From an uncultured Prevotellaceae bacterium (GTDB lineage: Bacteria > Bacteroidota > Bacteroidia > Bacteroidales > Bacteroidaceae), in NCBI GenBank assembly GCA_947169245.1, contig CAMVPA010000012.1, positions 1-64,000 of the forward strand: a stretch of DNA of 64,000 nucleotides, in the 5' to 3' direction. The notes beneath the pieces were generated by a model, which did no database searches, was not told the DNA's origin, and saw only the letters and a list, made by a program, of their open reading frames with translations. Made by a program: the position numbers and the translations under genes. Below, in pieces: positions 16,979 through 25,411 of the stretch (the stretch's first letter is position 1; each line of letters starts with the position of its first letter).

Positions 16979-18103
16979 CTAATCGTTAATCAACATGGGC
17001 ATCATCAGCATGAGGACATCCTGGTTCTCGGGCTGCTCAGAGGGCAGTACAAGACCTGCACGGCTGGGGTCAGCCAACTGGATGATGACTTCAGAGCATG
17101 CGAAGTTGCTCAGAATCTCGATGAACGAAGAGCCTTTGAATCCGATGCTCATGGGCTGCCCGTTGTACTCGCAGGTCATGCGCTCTGTGGCAGTCTTCGA
17201 GAAGTCATAGTCCTCAGCGTCGAGCTGCAGGGTTGAACCTTCAACATGGAAGCGGATGAGGTTGGACGAGTCGTTGGCAAAGGGCTGCACACGACGCAGT
17301 GCGGCCAGCAGGCCGTTACGGTCAACGCGCAATTCGTTGGGGTTGCTCTGCGGAATGACGCTGTTATAGTTAGGATAGCGACCCTCAATGAGGCGGCACT
17401 GGATGGTACCGTCGCCATAGTTGATCTCAGCATTACGCTCATCGAAACGAATCGTCACGTCACCGCCATCCTTGCCAAGCAGGTTCTTCAGCAGCGTGGC
17501 AGGCTTCTTCGGCAGGATGAAGGCAGCAGGCGTGTCGCTCTTGATGGTAAACACCTTGTTACGCACCAGTTTGTGACCATCGCTTGCAACAACGGCGAGA
17601 CAGTCAGGGGTAAGGTCGAAATAGATACCGTTCATGACAGGACGCAGTTCATCCTGAGCCGTGGCAAAAAGCGAGCGGTTGATGTTATCGTTGAGGAGCT
17701 GGTTGCTGATGACGATGGTGTTTGCACTGTCTGACACCTGCTGAGCCACGGGATACTCGTCGGCATTTTCGATAGGCAGGGAGAAGAGGCCGTTCTGATA
17801 ACTGATTTTGGCCAGATTCTGTTGCAGGTCGACGTCAAACGTAATGGGCTGTTCAGAAAATCCCTTGACGGCTTCCAACAGGTCGTGGTTTCCCATAGCA
17901 AAGCGACCGTCTCCGTCCGACTCAGCCAGTTCTACTGAGGTCTGCATCGTATTCTCGCTGTCAGAGGCCGTCAGAAGAAGGGTCTGTCCGCTGATGTCGA
18001 ATACGAAATCGCCGAGAATGGGCAGGGCGTTTTTGCTGTTGATAACTCTTGAGAGAGCGACGAGCTTATTGCTCAATGCTGTGCTTGAAACGGTAAATCT
18101 CAT
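16979..18103 (-). CDS. dnaN: DNA polymerase III beta sliding clamp
   Basis: 374 residues, the usual length with three clamp domains. N-terminal MRFTVSSTALSNKLVALSRVI, ALPILGDFVFDI, ALRRVQPFAND and the C-terminal SEQPENQDVLMLMMPM pattern are typical. It encircles DNA as a dimer and holds the polymerase and repair partners. It is not next to dnaA here; instead it leads an operon with the DnaQ-like exonuclease and DUF4835 gene. Expected promoter: TATCTTTG at 18139-18146 on the minus strand. Confidence 0.95.
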   Translation of the reverse strand: MRFTVSSTALSNKLVALSRVINSKNALPILGDFVFDISGQTLLLTASDSENTMQTSVELAESDGDGRFAMGNHDLLEAVKGFSEQPITFDVDLQQNLAKISYQNGLFSLPIENADEYPVAQQVSDSANTIVISNQLLNDNINRSLFATAQDELRPVMNGIYFDLTPDCLAVVASDGHKLVRNKVFTIKSDTPAAFILPKKPATLLKNLLGKDGGDVTIRFDERNAEINYGDGTIQCRLIEGRYPNYNSVIPQSNPNELRVDRNGLLAALRRVQPFANDSSNLIRFHVEGSTLQLDAEDYDFSKTATERMTCEYNGQPMSIGFKGSSFIEILSNFACSEVIIQLADPSRAGLVLPSEQPENQDVLMLMMPMLIND

Positions 18104-18138
18104 AATATTCTGTTTTTAGTTCTTTGCATTTTGGAGTA

Positions 18139-18146
18139 CAAAGATA
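18139..18146 (-). promoter_or_regulatory. -7 box of the dnaN operon
   Basis: Minus-strand TATCTTTG, 35 nt before the dnaN ATG. The -33 element is poor. Confidence 0.6.
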
Positions 18147-18260
18147 AGAAAAAACTATGTGATTAGAAAAAATTATGCTGAAAAATTCGCCTTTTCAAAC
18201 TATTTTTAGTAATTTCGCCGTCGCATTTTAGTAAAAACAACAGTTAATATACTTAAGATT

Positions 18261-18704
18261 ATGGATTTAACAGGAAGAATTATCGCTGTATTACCAGCAC
18301 AGAGTGGTGTCTCTGCACGCACAGGCAACCCCTGGATGTCGCAGGACTATGTCATTGAAGTTCCCGGCCAGTACCCGCGCAAGTGTCTATTCCGCATCTT
18401 CGGCGAAGACCGCATCAAGCAATTCAACATTCAGATGAATGAAGACGTTACCGTACAATTCGATATCGACGCCCACGAGTTTAACGGACGTTGGTTCAAC
18501 GATATTCGCGCGTACAATATTATTCGTGGACAGGTGCCTCCCGTAGCCGGTGCTCCCATGGGTGCTCCTGCCGGCGCTCCTGCTGGAGCCATGCCGTTCC
18601 CGCCAGCCCCAGGCGCAGCACCTGCAGCAGCTCCCGCCGCAGCACCGTTCCCGCCAGCTCAGGAGCCTGCTGCTGAGGGAAGTGCAGACGACCTGCCCTT
18701 CTAA
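18261..18704 (+). CDS. DUF3127 protein with SSB-like C-terminal tail
   Basis: 147 residues. The first ~95 residues match DUF3127 (MDLTGRIIAVLPAQSGVSARTG start, then CLFRIFGEDRI and FDIDAHEFNGRWFNDIRAY), a compact beta fold of unknown function. A ~40-residue Ala/Pro/Gly linker follows, and the protein ends EGSADDLPF. Folded domain, flexible linker and acidic tip ending Pro-Phe is the exact layout of single-stranded DNA-binding protein (E. coli SSB ends DDDIPF). This suggests recruitment of SSB-partner proteins, but DNA binding is not shown. Divergent from dnaN. Confidence 0.85.
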   Translation: MDLTGRIIAVLPAQSGVSARTGNPWMSQDYVIEVPGQYPRKCLFRIFGEDRIKQFNIQMNEDVTVQFDIDAHEFNGRWFNDIRAYNIIRGQVPPVAGAPMGAPAGAPAGAMPFPPAPGAAPAAAPAAAPFPPAQEPAAEGSADDLPF

Positions 18705-18710
18705 GGTCAT

Positions 18711-19511
18711 TCAAGCCCTGAGTTGCCAAAAGGCAACGGCTGCTGCGGCAGCCACATTCAGGGAGTCGACACCGTGAGCCATGGGTATTCTCACGGTATA
18801 GTCAGAATCGGCGATGGTTTGCTTCGGCAGGCCATCGCCTTCTGTTCCCATGATAATGGCCAGTCGCGGTTCTTGCATCAGCTGCGGGTCGTCGAGGGCT
18901 ACAGAGTCGTCGGTCAGCGCCATTGCAGCGGTTTTGAAGCCATAGTCGCGAAGCGACGAGACTGGAGCGTCGAGCCACGTCCACGGCACAAGGAATACAG
19001 ACCCCATTGACACACGCACGGCACGACGGTTCAGCGGGTCACAGGTATCGCGTGTCAACAAGACGGCATCGATGCCTAAAGCTGCTGCTGAACGGAAGAT
19101 GGCACCAATATTGGTGGTGTCGGTCACTGCGTCGATGACGACAACGCGACGCGCATCCTCGACAATGCTTTGGACGCTGGGAGCCGGGCGGCGGCGCATG
19201 GCACAAAGAACGCCACGCGTCAGCGTGTAGCCCGTCAGTTGTGCCAGCAGTTCGCGCGAACCAGTATAGACAGGCACTTCGTCGCTCAGTCGCGCCACGA
19301 TGTCGGCAGCATCGCCGCTGATGTGACGTCGTTCGCAGAGCAAGGCTGTTGGTTGCCAGCCTGCGTCTAAGGCGACACGTATAACCTTCGGACTCTCTGC
19401 GATGAAGAGTCCTCGTTCTGGCTCCAACTGCATGCGCAACTGTGCCTCCGTCAGGGTGCTGAACACCTCCAAGCCCTGCTGTTGCAAGGAAGAAACCTCA
19501 ATGATTGCCAT
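18711..19511 (-). CDS. SpoU/TrmH family RNA 2'-O-methyltransferase
   Basis: 266 residues. The SPOUT-fold motifs are intact: TNIGAIFRSAAALG (motif 1, ~132), IIMGTEGDGLP (motif 2, ~220) and IPMAHGVDSLNVAAAAAV (motif 3, ~240) forming the knotted SAM site. An N-terminal ~100-residue substrate-binding domain is present, typical of rRNA-modifying members such as the RlmB group. Target RNA unknown. Convergent with the DUF3127 gene with 6 bp between stops. Confidence 0.9.
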   Translation of the reverse strand: MAIIEVSSLQQQGLEVFSTLTEAQLRMQLEPERGLFIAESPKVIRVALDAGWQPTALLCERRHISGDAADIVARLSDEVPVYTGSRELLAQLTGYTLTRGVLCAMRRRPAPSVQSIVEDARRVVVIDAVTDTTNIGAIFRSAAALGIDAVLLTRDTCDPLNRRAVRVSMGSVFLVPWTWLDAPVSSLRDYGFKTAAMALTDDSVALDDPQLMQEPRLAIIMGTEGDGLPKQTIADSDYTVRIPMAHGVDSLNVAAAAAVAFWQLRA

Positions 19512-19538
19512 AGTTTGGGTGCAAAAGTACTAAAAATA

Positions 19539-19570
19539 TTTGGATTTTTGCCATTGTTATATTAACTTTG
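19539..19570 (+). promoter_or_regulatory. Promoter of outer-membrane barrel gene
   Basis: TTTG at 19539-19542, 20 bp, TAACTTTG at 19563-19570, followed by a 43-nt leader to the ATG at 19613. Confidence 0.8.
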
Positions 19571-19612
19571 CACCTTGAAAACGATACATTATTCATTAAA
19601 ACAATTACTATT

Positions 19613-20266
19613 ATGAAGAAAATCTTTTCTGCTATTGTAGCAATGTTGCTCGCTGCGCCTTCGTTTGCACAGTACAGCAGCGGCGGTTTTGAACTTGACG
19701 AGTCTAACATTTATTATGGTGTGCGTCTTGGTATGACGACAGCCAACCTAAGCGGCGATACTGAGTCTCCTCAGCTTGAGAGCGGTGTTAAGGTTGGTAT
19801 GACGCTGGCTGGTGTCATTGGTCTGCGTCTGTCGGAGACAACGCCTGTTTTTTTAGAGAGCGGTTTGTATTACACAGAGCGTGGCGCCAAGAATATCGGT
19901 TACTCTAACCTCGAGGTTCCCCTGCTCATCAAGTATGGCATTAAGGCTACTGAAGATATTGCAATTCTGCCATTTGTCGGTCCTTATTTCTCACGCGCTT
20001 GTTGGGGTAAAACCAAGCAGTATAAGCTGGGAACCGACGGCAAGCCGACGAATGACATTGAAACAGTCGGCACCTTCGACGAGAAGAAAGCGGCTACCGG
20101 TGGTTTGAACCGCCTGAACATGGGCTTCAAGCTGGGTTGCGCTGCCGAGTATAACAAGTTATACTTTGAAATGGGCTATCAAATCGGCGTGACAAACATT
20201 GCTAAAGATGACAAGAAGTCTATTCACTCTAACACCTTCTTCGCAAACTTCGGCGTAAACTTCTAA
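19613..20266 (+). CDS. Outer-membrane beta-barrel protein (PorT-like family)
   Basis: 217 residues from ATG 19613. Signal peptide KKIFSAIVAMLLAAPSFAQ, then alternating beta-strands (YYGVRLGMTTANL, GVKVGMTLAGVIGLRL, FLESGLYYTERGAK) and a final aromatic strand SNTFFANFGVNF. This fits the small eight-stranded OMP_b-brl_2 barrels of Bacteroidota. No known ligand. Single-gene unit with its own promoter and a strong hairpin terminator. An upstream TTG at 19568 overlaps the -7 box region and is rejected. Confidence 0.85.
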   Translation: MKKIFSAIVAMLLAAPSFAQYSSGGFELDESNIYYGVRLGMTTANLSGDTESPQLESGVKVGMTLAGVIGLRLSETTPVFLESGLYYTERGAKNIGYSNLEVPLLIKYGIKATEDIAILPFVGPYFSRACWGKTKQYKLGTDGKPTNDIETVGTFDEKKAATGGLNRLNMGFKLGCAAEYNKLYFEMGYQIGVTNIAKDDKKSIHSNTFFANFGVNF

Positions 20267-20280
20267 GCTGAAATAAAACA

Positions 20281-20342
20281 AATCGAGTAGGAGAAAAGTC
20301 TGAGTCCTCTTCAGGAAACTCATTTCTCCTACTCGATTTTTA
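20281..20342 (+). terminator. Strong hairpin terminator
   Basis: Perfect 16-bp arms at 20281-20296 and 20323-20338, followed by T residues, directly after the barrel gene stop. The 26-nt loop is unusually long. Confidence 0.85.
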
Positions 20343-20345
20343 AAT

Positions 20346-20450
20346 CTCAGCGAGTTTTTCCAAAAACTCATGGAGATTTTTTCAAAACTCATGGAGTATT
20401 TTCAGAAACTCATGGGGGGTATTCCGAAACTCGCAGAGCCTTTCTCTTTT
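20346..20450. repeat. 21-bp-period tandem array (5 units)
   Basis: Units start at 20346, 20367, 20388, 20409 and 20430. Four of the five contain the dyad CTC-N3-GAG (CTCAGCGAG, CTCATGGAG twice, CTCGCAGAG); the remaining 12 nt are T/A-rich and variable. Read as plus-strand codons the units give Leu-led heptapeptides such as LMEIFSK and LMEYFQK, but no start or promoter supports a gene. Confidence 0.8.
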
Positions 20451-20460
20451 TACCTTTTCA

Positions 20461-20706
20461 TCACGACTGGAAAGCGTCGCGCTCGTCAGGCTTGTAAGCC
20501 TTGTTGTTATCCAGAATGTAGATTTGCAGATCGGTGAAGTAGCCTGTCGTCTGAAGCTCTTTCAGCTGCGACACGGCCAAGGCCTCATTGTTGAACTCCT
20601 TGGCGCTGGCCAGATGGTTGGTAAACTCCAGTTTCTTCTTCTCAGTGTCAAGCACGGAGATCCATTCATCCTTCAGGCGGTCTCCAATAACAAATTTCTT
20701 GCTCAT
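20461..20706 (-). CDS. Small hypothetical protein (81 aa)
   Basis: 81 residues, charged and soluble (MSKKFVIGDRLKDEWISVLD..., C-terminal YKPDERDAF). No family recognised; no signal or membrane segment. Likely real because a TACCTTTG -7 box lies upstream at 20776-20783, the codons are GC-ending, and the frame fills the gap between repeat array and next gene. Its role is unknown. Confidence 0.6.
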   Translation of the reverse strand: MSKKFVIGDRLKDEWISVLDTEKKKLEFTNHLASAKEFNNEALAVSQLKELQTTGYFTDLQIYILDNNKAYKPDERDAFQS

Positions 20707-20775
20707 AGCAGATAGTTTTAAGTAGTTTGTTTATTCTATATCTTGTTTGTAGCCTGTTTGTCACTTTCGACGCTG

Positions 20776-20783
20776 CAAAGGTA
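20776..20783 (-). promoter_or_regulatory. -7 box of the 81-aa protein gene
   Basis: Minus-strand TACCTTTG, ~70 nt before the ATG; no clear -33 match. Confidence 0.5.
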
Positions 20784-20871
20784 GACATAATCCTCCAACG
20801 TTGTATCACTTTACCCCGAAAAAGTTATGCAAACGTTTGAGAACGACAGAAGTCAGGCAGACAAGTCTGGA

Positions 20872-23514
20872 TTAGCGCTTACTGCGCTGAATCATCATTT
20901 TCAGCTTGCCGTTGAAGCGCTCGGCTGCCAACAGTTGCTCAATGGTCAGATGCATGCGCCACTGCCAGCGGTTATAAGGGTCGCTGGGAACGTTGATACG
21001 CTCCTGGCGTGGCTGCTTGGAGCGCAGTTCGCCGTCCATAGCCAGCCAATCCTGCAACGACAGCAGGCAGAGCATCGACGGACAATAGAGATGCCGGGCA
21101 ATAATCTCCTCGGCAATATGCGCAGGCAGGTGCTCGGGAGCCCTGCCCTCCTTCTGCAGCATCGTGACGTAGAAACGCTGTGTGCGCTCCGGGCTCTCTT
21201 CCCACCACAGCCGCAGCGGCGACATGTCGTGGGTGGAGAACGTGGCTACCGAACGGTACGGATTACCGTCAAGATGGGCAAACTCCAGACCATTCTGCTT
21301 CGGCATGGTCTGTATCTCGAGTGTCAGTATGCGCAATGCATCGAGCACGGGCGCCACACAGTCAGGCAGCATACCGAGGTCTTCGGCACAGACCAGCATA
21401 CGGCATCCGTCGAGCAAACCGGAAAGGCGGCGCACGGCTACGCCACCCCAGTACATGGAATGACGCTGATAGAAATAATTATTGTACAGCCGCATATACG
21501 CATCCTTCTCCTCAGTACTCAGAGCTTCATAGACGGTCTCGCGGTAGGCCTGTATCCGCGGGTGGTACATCTCCGGCTGTCGGGGGTCTTCCACAAAGAG
21601 CACATTGCTCAGCAGCTGGTACATTCCCTCCTTAATCCAGAGGCTGTTCTCGTCGCCACGCCCCTCAAAGTATTGCTGCACCTTTCGTTGCGTATCATAC
21701 TCACTCTTAACGACATAAAGCCCGTATGAACGGCTCTCAAGGAATGTGTCACGGACATACTGGGCATGCATACCGAAGAGACGTTCCAGCACGCGGTCGT
21801 TGATGAAAGGACGAGTCAGCAGCTCCTTGCGGAACGTTAGCCCGAAGTACTCTATCTCGCCCACCGTCAGCGGCAGCGCCGGCGAGAAATGCCCCAGCAG
21901 GCCATAGACAGCGTCGGCAGGAATCTCCCAAATGCGGAAGAAGCCGAGGACATGGTCAATGCGAACAGCATCGAAATATTGCTCCATCCACTTGAAGCGA
22001 CGTCGGAACCACGTCTCCAGAACATCCTCGTCACTACCGCTTCGCTTGTCATGCTCCCAATGATAGGTGGGAAAGCCCCAGTTCTGTCCTTTCGACGAGA
22101 AAATGTCGGGCGGAGCGCCAGCCTGACAGTCCATATTGAACAACTCAGGATGTGTAGCCGTCTCCACGCTGTAACGGTTAACACCTATTGGCAGGTCGCC
22201 CTTCAGCGCCACACCTTTCAAGTGTGCATAGTCGGCAGCGCTCTTCAGCTGGAGGTGAAGGTTGTATTGGACGTAGTAGATGAGCTCAGAGTTCCCTTTC
22301 TCTCCGCAGCGCCACGTCGCGTATGGCTCCAGCCACTCGCTGTTGACCTTGAACCAAGCCTTGAAGTCGGCGCTGGCCAAGACTGCTGCGCCCTGTTCTT
22401 CAAACAGTTCGCTGACGTAGTCGTTCTTCACGCGGTCAACTGCCTCATAGTCGCTCTGCGACAGGCTGTTAAGCTCCCGCTGCCGACGACGATAGGCCGT
22501 CATGCGTTTCTTGTCGCGCAGTTCGCCCAGCTGCCCCAAGTCCAGATAATGGGGATGGAGCGCGAAGCAGCTGGTAATATTATAAGGATAGGAGTCGTGC
22601 CAATGGCCGTCGGTTGTCGTATCATTGACTGGCAACAGCTGAATGACCTTCATGCCCGTAGCCACGGCCCAGTCGACAAAGCGACGGAGATCGCCGAAGT
22701 CGCCCACGCCAAAGCTGTGTTCACTGCGCAGCGAGAAGACGGGCACCACGACACCGGCAGCACGCCAGATGACTTCGCGCAGTCGCAGCCCGCCACCATG
22801 GCAGACGAGCACCTGTCCGTCGGCCAGCGTCATGTCCACCACACGGTTGTCGCCTTCCTCCCACGCTACGAGCGAGTGCGTCTCGTCATCGACCACCACA
22901 TATTTATATTCCAGCGGCATCAGGAAGGCATCCACGTTGACCGAAAGCATCCAGTCGGCCTCTCCCATATACTCCATGCGCAGATAACGCGCTTCGCTCC
23001 AGTTGCCCAGCGCCGGATGACTGCCGACAAGGGCCAGCGCCTGTCCCTGGCGCAGTTGTGGTGCCGAGACGCGGAAAAGCACGGTCTTGCGATATAGCGG
23101 CACCCGCAACGCCTGGGCTGTCGTGCCACGCTCGAAATGCTGTGTCGTCAAGTAAGCATGACTATAGAGGTGGACATTCAACGGGCTGTCGCGCCACTGG
23201 TCGGCAAAGACATAACTCTTCGAGGCATCGAAGGCATAGCAGCGGGGCACCAACGTCCACTCGCGGCGCAAGACACGCCCGTCGGCATCTTCCACCTGGT
23301 AATGGTACACCAGCTCCGTCACCGGATACTGACGCGACGTCACCACCGCCGTCTCTACCGTCCACGCCTGTCCGTCTTCCGTCTGCATCAGCAGGTTGGC
23401 AGTCCGTTCCGGAGCGGTGTTCTGCCCCGGTCTGTCGGCGCTTCTATAAGTCACTATCACATGGAGGCTCTCGCCCCACTGTGTGCCATACTGTATGGAG
23501 AACTTCAGTTTCAT
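20872..23514 (-). CDS. malQ: 4-alpha-glucanotransferase (GH77) with two CBM20 domains
   Basis: 880 residues from ATG 23514. Two N-terminal starch-binding CBM20-like domains (~1-110 and ~135-250, the second with LVGSHPALGNWSEARYLRM) precede a GH77 catalytic domain. Active-site segments: FRIDHVLGFFRIWEIP-type nucleophile Asp (here VRIDHVLGF), CAEDLGMLPD acid/base Glu, and STHDMSPLRL third acid. It moves malto-oligosaccharide segments between glucans in glycogen/starch use. The CBM20-GH77 layout is that of plant DPE2 and many Bacteroidota enzymes rather than E. coli MalQ. A start upstream of the promoter box at 23552 is rejected. Confidence 0.93.
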   Translation of the reverse strand: MKLKFSIQYGTQWGESLHVIVTYRSADRPGQNTAPERTANLLMQTEDGQAWTVETAVVTSRQYPVTELVYHYQVEDADGRVLRREWTLVPRCYAFDASKSYVFADQWRDSPLNVHLYSHAYLTTQHFERGTTAQALRVPLYRKTVLFRVSAPQLRQGQALALVGSHPALGNWSEARYLRMEYMGEADWMLSVNVDAFLMPLEYKYVVVDDETHSLVAWEEGDNRVVDMTLADGQVLVCHGGGLRLREVIWRAAGVVVPVFSLRSEHSFGVGDFGDLRRFVDWAVATGMKVIQLLPVNDTTTDGHWHDSYPYNITSCFALHPHYLDLGQLGELRDKKRMTAYRRRQRELNSLSQSDYEAVDRVKNDYVSELFEEQGAAVLASADFKAWFKVNSEWLEPYATWRCGEKGNSELIYYVQYNLHLQLKSAADYAHLKGVALKGDLPIGVNRYSVETATHPELFNMDCQAGAPPDIFSSKGQNWGFPTYHWEHDKRSGSDEDVLETWFRRRFKWMEQYFDAVRIDHVLGFFRIWEIPADAVYGLLGHFSPALPLTVGEIEYFGLTFRKELLTRPFINDRVLERLFGMHAQYVRDTFLESRSYGLYVVKSEYDTQRKVQQYFEGRGDENSLWIKEGMYQLLSNVLFVEDPRQPEMYHPRIQAYRETVYEALSTEEKDAYMRLYNNYFYQRHSMYWGGVAVRRLSGLLDGCRMLVCAEDLGMLPDCVAPVLDALRILTLEIQTMPKQNGLEFAHLDGNPYRSVATFSTHDMSPLRLWWEESPERTQRFYVTMLQKEGRAPEHLPAHIAEEIIARHLYCPSMLCLLSLQDWLAMDGELRSKQPRQERINVPSDPYNRWQWRMHLTIEQLLAAERFNGKLKMMIQRSKR

Positions 23515-23551
23515 CGTTTTAGGTTTTTCTGTATAGTTACGAAAAGCATGG

Positions 23552-23583
23552 CAAAGATACACTATTATTCTCAAACAGCCAAA
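23552..23583 (-). promoter_or_regulatory. Promoter of malQ
   Basis: Minus-strand TTTG at 23580-23583, 20 bp, TATCTTTG at 23552-23559; leader ~30 nt. Confidence 0.8.
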
Positions 23584-23643
23584 TGTTTCCAAAGGAAATG
23601 CACGGCGCACGTCCCTATTAAAGACTAAAAAAAAGGTTAATCG

Positions 23644-23675
23644 TTTGCCGGTGTCGGCGTTTCTTACTAACTTTG
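23644..23675 (+). promoter_or_regulatory. Promoter of recN
   Basis: TTTG at 23644-23647, 20 bp, TAACTTTG at 23668-23675. Divergent from the malQ promoter, with 60 bp between the two -33 boxes. Confidence 0.8.
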
Positions 23676-23697
23676 CAGGCAAAAAGAGAAAACAGCC

Positions 23698-25359
23698 ATG
23701 CTGAGACACTTATTCATTAAGAACTTCACGCTGATTGACAAACTCGACATCGACCTGTACGAAGGCTTCTCGGTGATAACCGGCGAGACGGGCGCAGGCA
23801 AGAGTATCGTGCTCGGTGCCATCGGACTGCTGTTAGGGCAGCGCGCCGACTCCAAGACAGTCATGAAGGGTGCGGAGAAGTGTGTGGTAGAAGCTCACTT
23901 CGACCTGTCGCGCTACGACCTCAAGCCCTTTTTCACAGAGAACGACATCGAGTATGATGCCGATGACACCATCGTGCGCCGTGAGCTGACGGCTGCCGGA
24001 AAGAGCCGTGCTTTCATCAACGACACGCCCGTCGCCCTGACCATGCTCCGCGAACTGGGCGAGCGTCTTGTCGACGTCCACTCGCAGCACCAGAACCTTC
24101 TGCTACAGAAGCAGGACTTTCAGCTGAGTCTCGTCGACATCATTGCCGACGACGCTGCACAGCAAGCCGCTTACCGTCAGGCATTCGAGGACTACCACCA
24201 TGCCTGTCAACAGCTACAGCAGCTACAGACCGACTTGGAACAGAGCCGACAGCAGACGGACTTCCTGCAGTTCCAGTTCGACGAACTGACACAGGCCCGC
24301 TTCGTCAGCGGCGAACAGGAAGAGCTGGAGCAACGCAGCGACACCATGAGCCACGCTGAGGACATCAAGACTGCCCTCTATGAGGCCGATGTCGCCTTGT
24401 CTGGCGACAGCCACGGCATCGTAGCCGCACTGAAGAGTGCTACGTCAGCCCTCCACGGCGTGGAGCGTGTCTTCCCTTCTGCCGGCGAGCTGGCAGGACG
24501 TATGGAGTCAAGCTATATTGAGTTGAAGGACATTGCCCAGGAAGTGAGTGCACGCATGGAAGACATCGACTTCGACCCCGCCGAGCTGGACAGTGTCAAC
24601 GAACGGCTGGACCGTCTCTACGAACTCCAGAAGAAATACCACGCCGGGAGCGTCGAAGCCCTGATAGCCCTGCGCGACGAACTGGGACAGAAACTGGCGG
24701 CCATTGAGAACAGCGACGAGGCCGTCAGCGAGCTCCAAGCCAGATGCCAGAAGCTGAAAGCCGACTGCCAGAAACTGGCCGGCGCACTGACCAAAGTCCG
24801 ACAGAAAGCGGCACACCAGATAGAAGAGGAGCTGCGCCAGCGACTCATTCCACTGGGGATGCCCCATGTGCGCTTCACCGTCAACATTGAGCCGACAGAG
24901 CTCCGTTCCAACGGTCAGGACCAGGTCGCGTTCCTCTTCTCGGCCAACACCTCCACCCCACTCCAACCTGTCGCCCAGGTGGCGTCCGGCGGTGAGATAG
25001 CTCGCGTCATGCTTTCGCTGAAGGCGATGATCAGTGGCGCCGTCAAACTGCCAACCATCATCTTCGACGAGATAGACACGGGCGTCAGCGGCAAGATGGC
25101 CGAGTGCATGGCCCGTATCATGCAGGAGATGGGCGGTCACGGCCGTCAGGTGCTGAGCATCACCCACCTGCCGCAGATTGCAGCCCTTGGCACACATCAT
25201 TATAAGGTATATAAAGAGGAAACGGCTGAAGGTACCGTCAGCTACATGCGTGAGCTGACTGCCGACGAGCGCATCGGCGAGATAGCCCAGATGCTCAGTG
25301 GCAGCGACATCAGCGATGCCGCCATCCAAAATGCCAAGGAACTGCTGCGCATGAAATGA
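23698..25359 (+). CDS. recN: DNA repair ATPase RecN
   Basis: 553 residues, SMC-like. Walker A GETGAGKS at 29-36; a long central coiled coil (~150-370, Gln/Leu/Glu-rich); ABC signature VASGGEIARVMLSLK and Walker B TIIFDEIDTGVSG near the C-terminus; final ITHLPQIAALG His-switch. RecN acts early at double-strand breaks, tethering DNA. In this window it co-occurs with AddA/AddB-type nucleases, UvrA, RuvC and Nth, a broad repair set. Confidence 0.95.
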   Translation: MLRHLFIKNFTLIDKLDIDLYEGFSVITGETGAGKSIVLGAIGLLLGQRADSKTVMKGAEKCVVEAHFDLSRYDLKPFFTENDIEYDADDTIVRRELTAAGKSRAFINDTPVALTMLRELGERLVDVHSQHQNLLLQKQDFQLSLVDIIADDAAQQAAYRQAFEDYHHACQQLQQLQTDLEQSRQQTDFLQFQFDELTQARFVSGEQEELEQRSDTMSHAEDIKTALYEADVALSGDSHGIVAALKSATSALHGVERVFPSAGELAGRMESSYIELKDIAQEVSARMEDIDFDPAELDSVNERLDRLYELQKKYHAGSVEALIALRDELGQKLAAIENSDEAVSELQARCQKLKADCQKLAGALTKVRQKAAHQIEEELRQRLIPLGMPHVRFTVNIEPTELRSNGQDQVAFLFSANTSTPLQPVAQVASGGEIARVMLSLKAMISGAVKLPTIIFDEIDTGVSGKMAECMARIMQEMGGHGRQVLSITHLPQIAALGTHHYKVYKEETAEGTVSYMRELTADERIGEIAQMLSGSDISDAAIQNAKELLRMK

Positions 25360-25411
25360 GAATTGATTAACGTAAAGAGAAATGAGAAATAACAAGACAA
25401 GATACAGCACA

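Noticed and set aside
20304..20500. Possible heptad-repeat peptide encoded by the 21-bp array after the barrel gene
   Set aside because: No start codon with a ribosome site or promoter, lies after a strong terminator, and runs antisense into the 81-aa gene.
23515..23709. Extended start of the GH77 enzyme
   Set aside because: The consensus promoter at 23552-23583 lies within it and CBM20 sequence begins at 23514.
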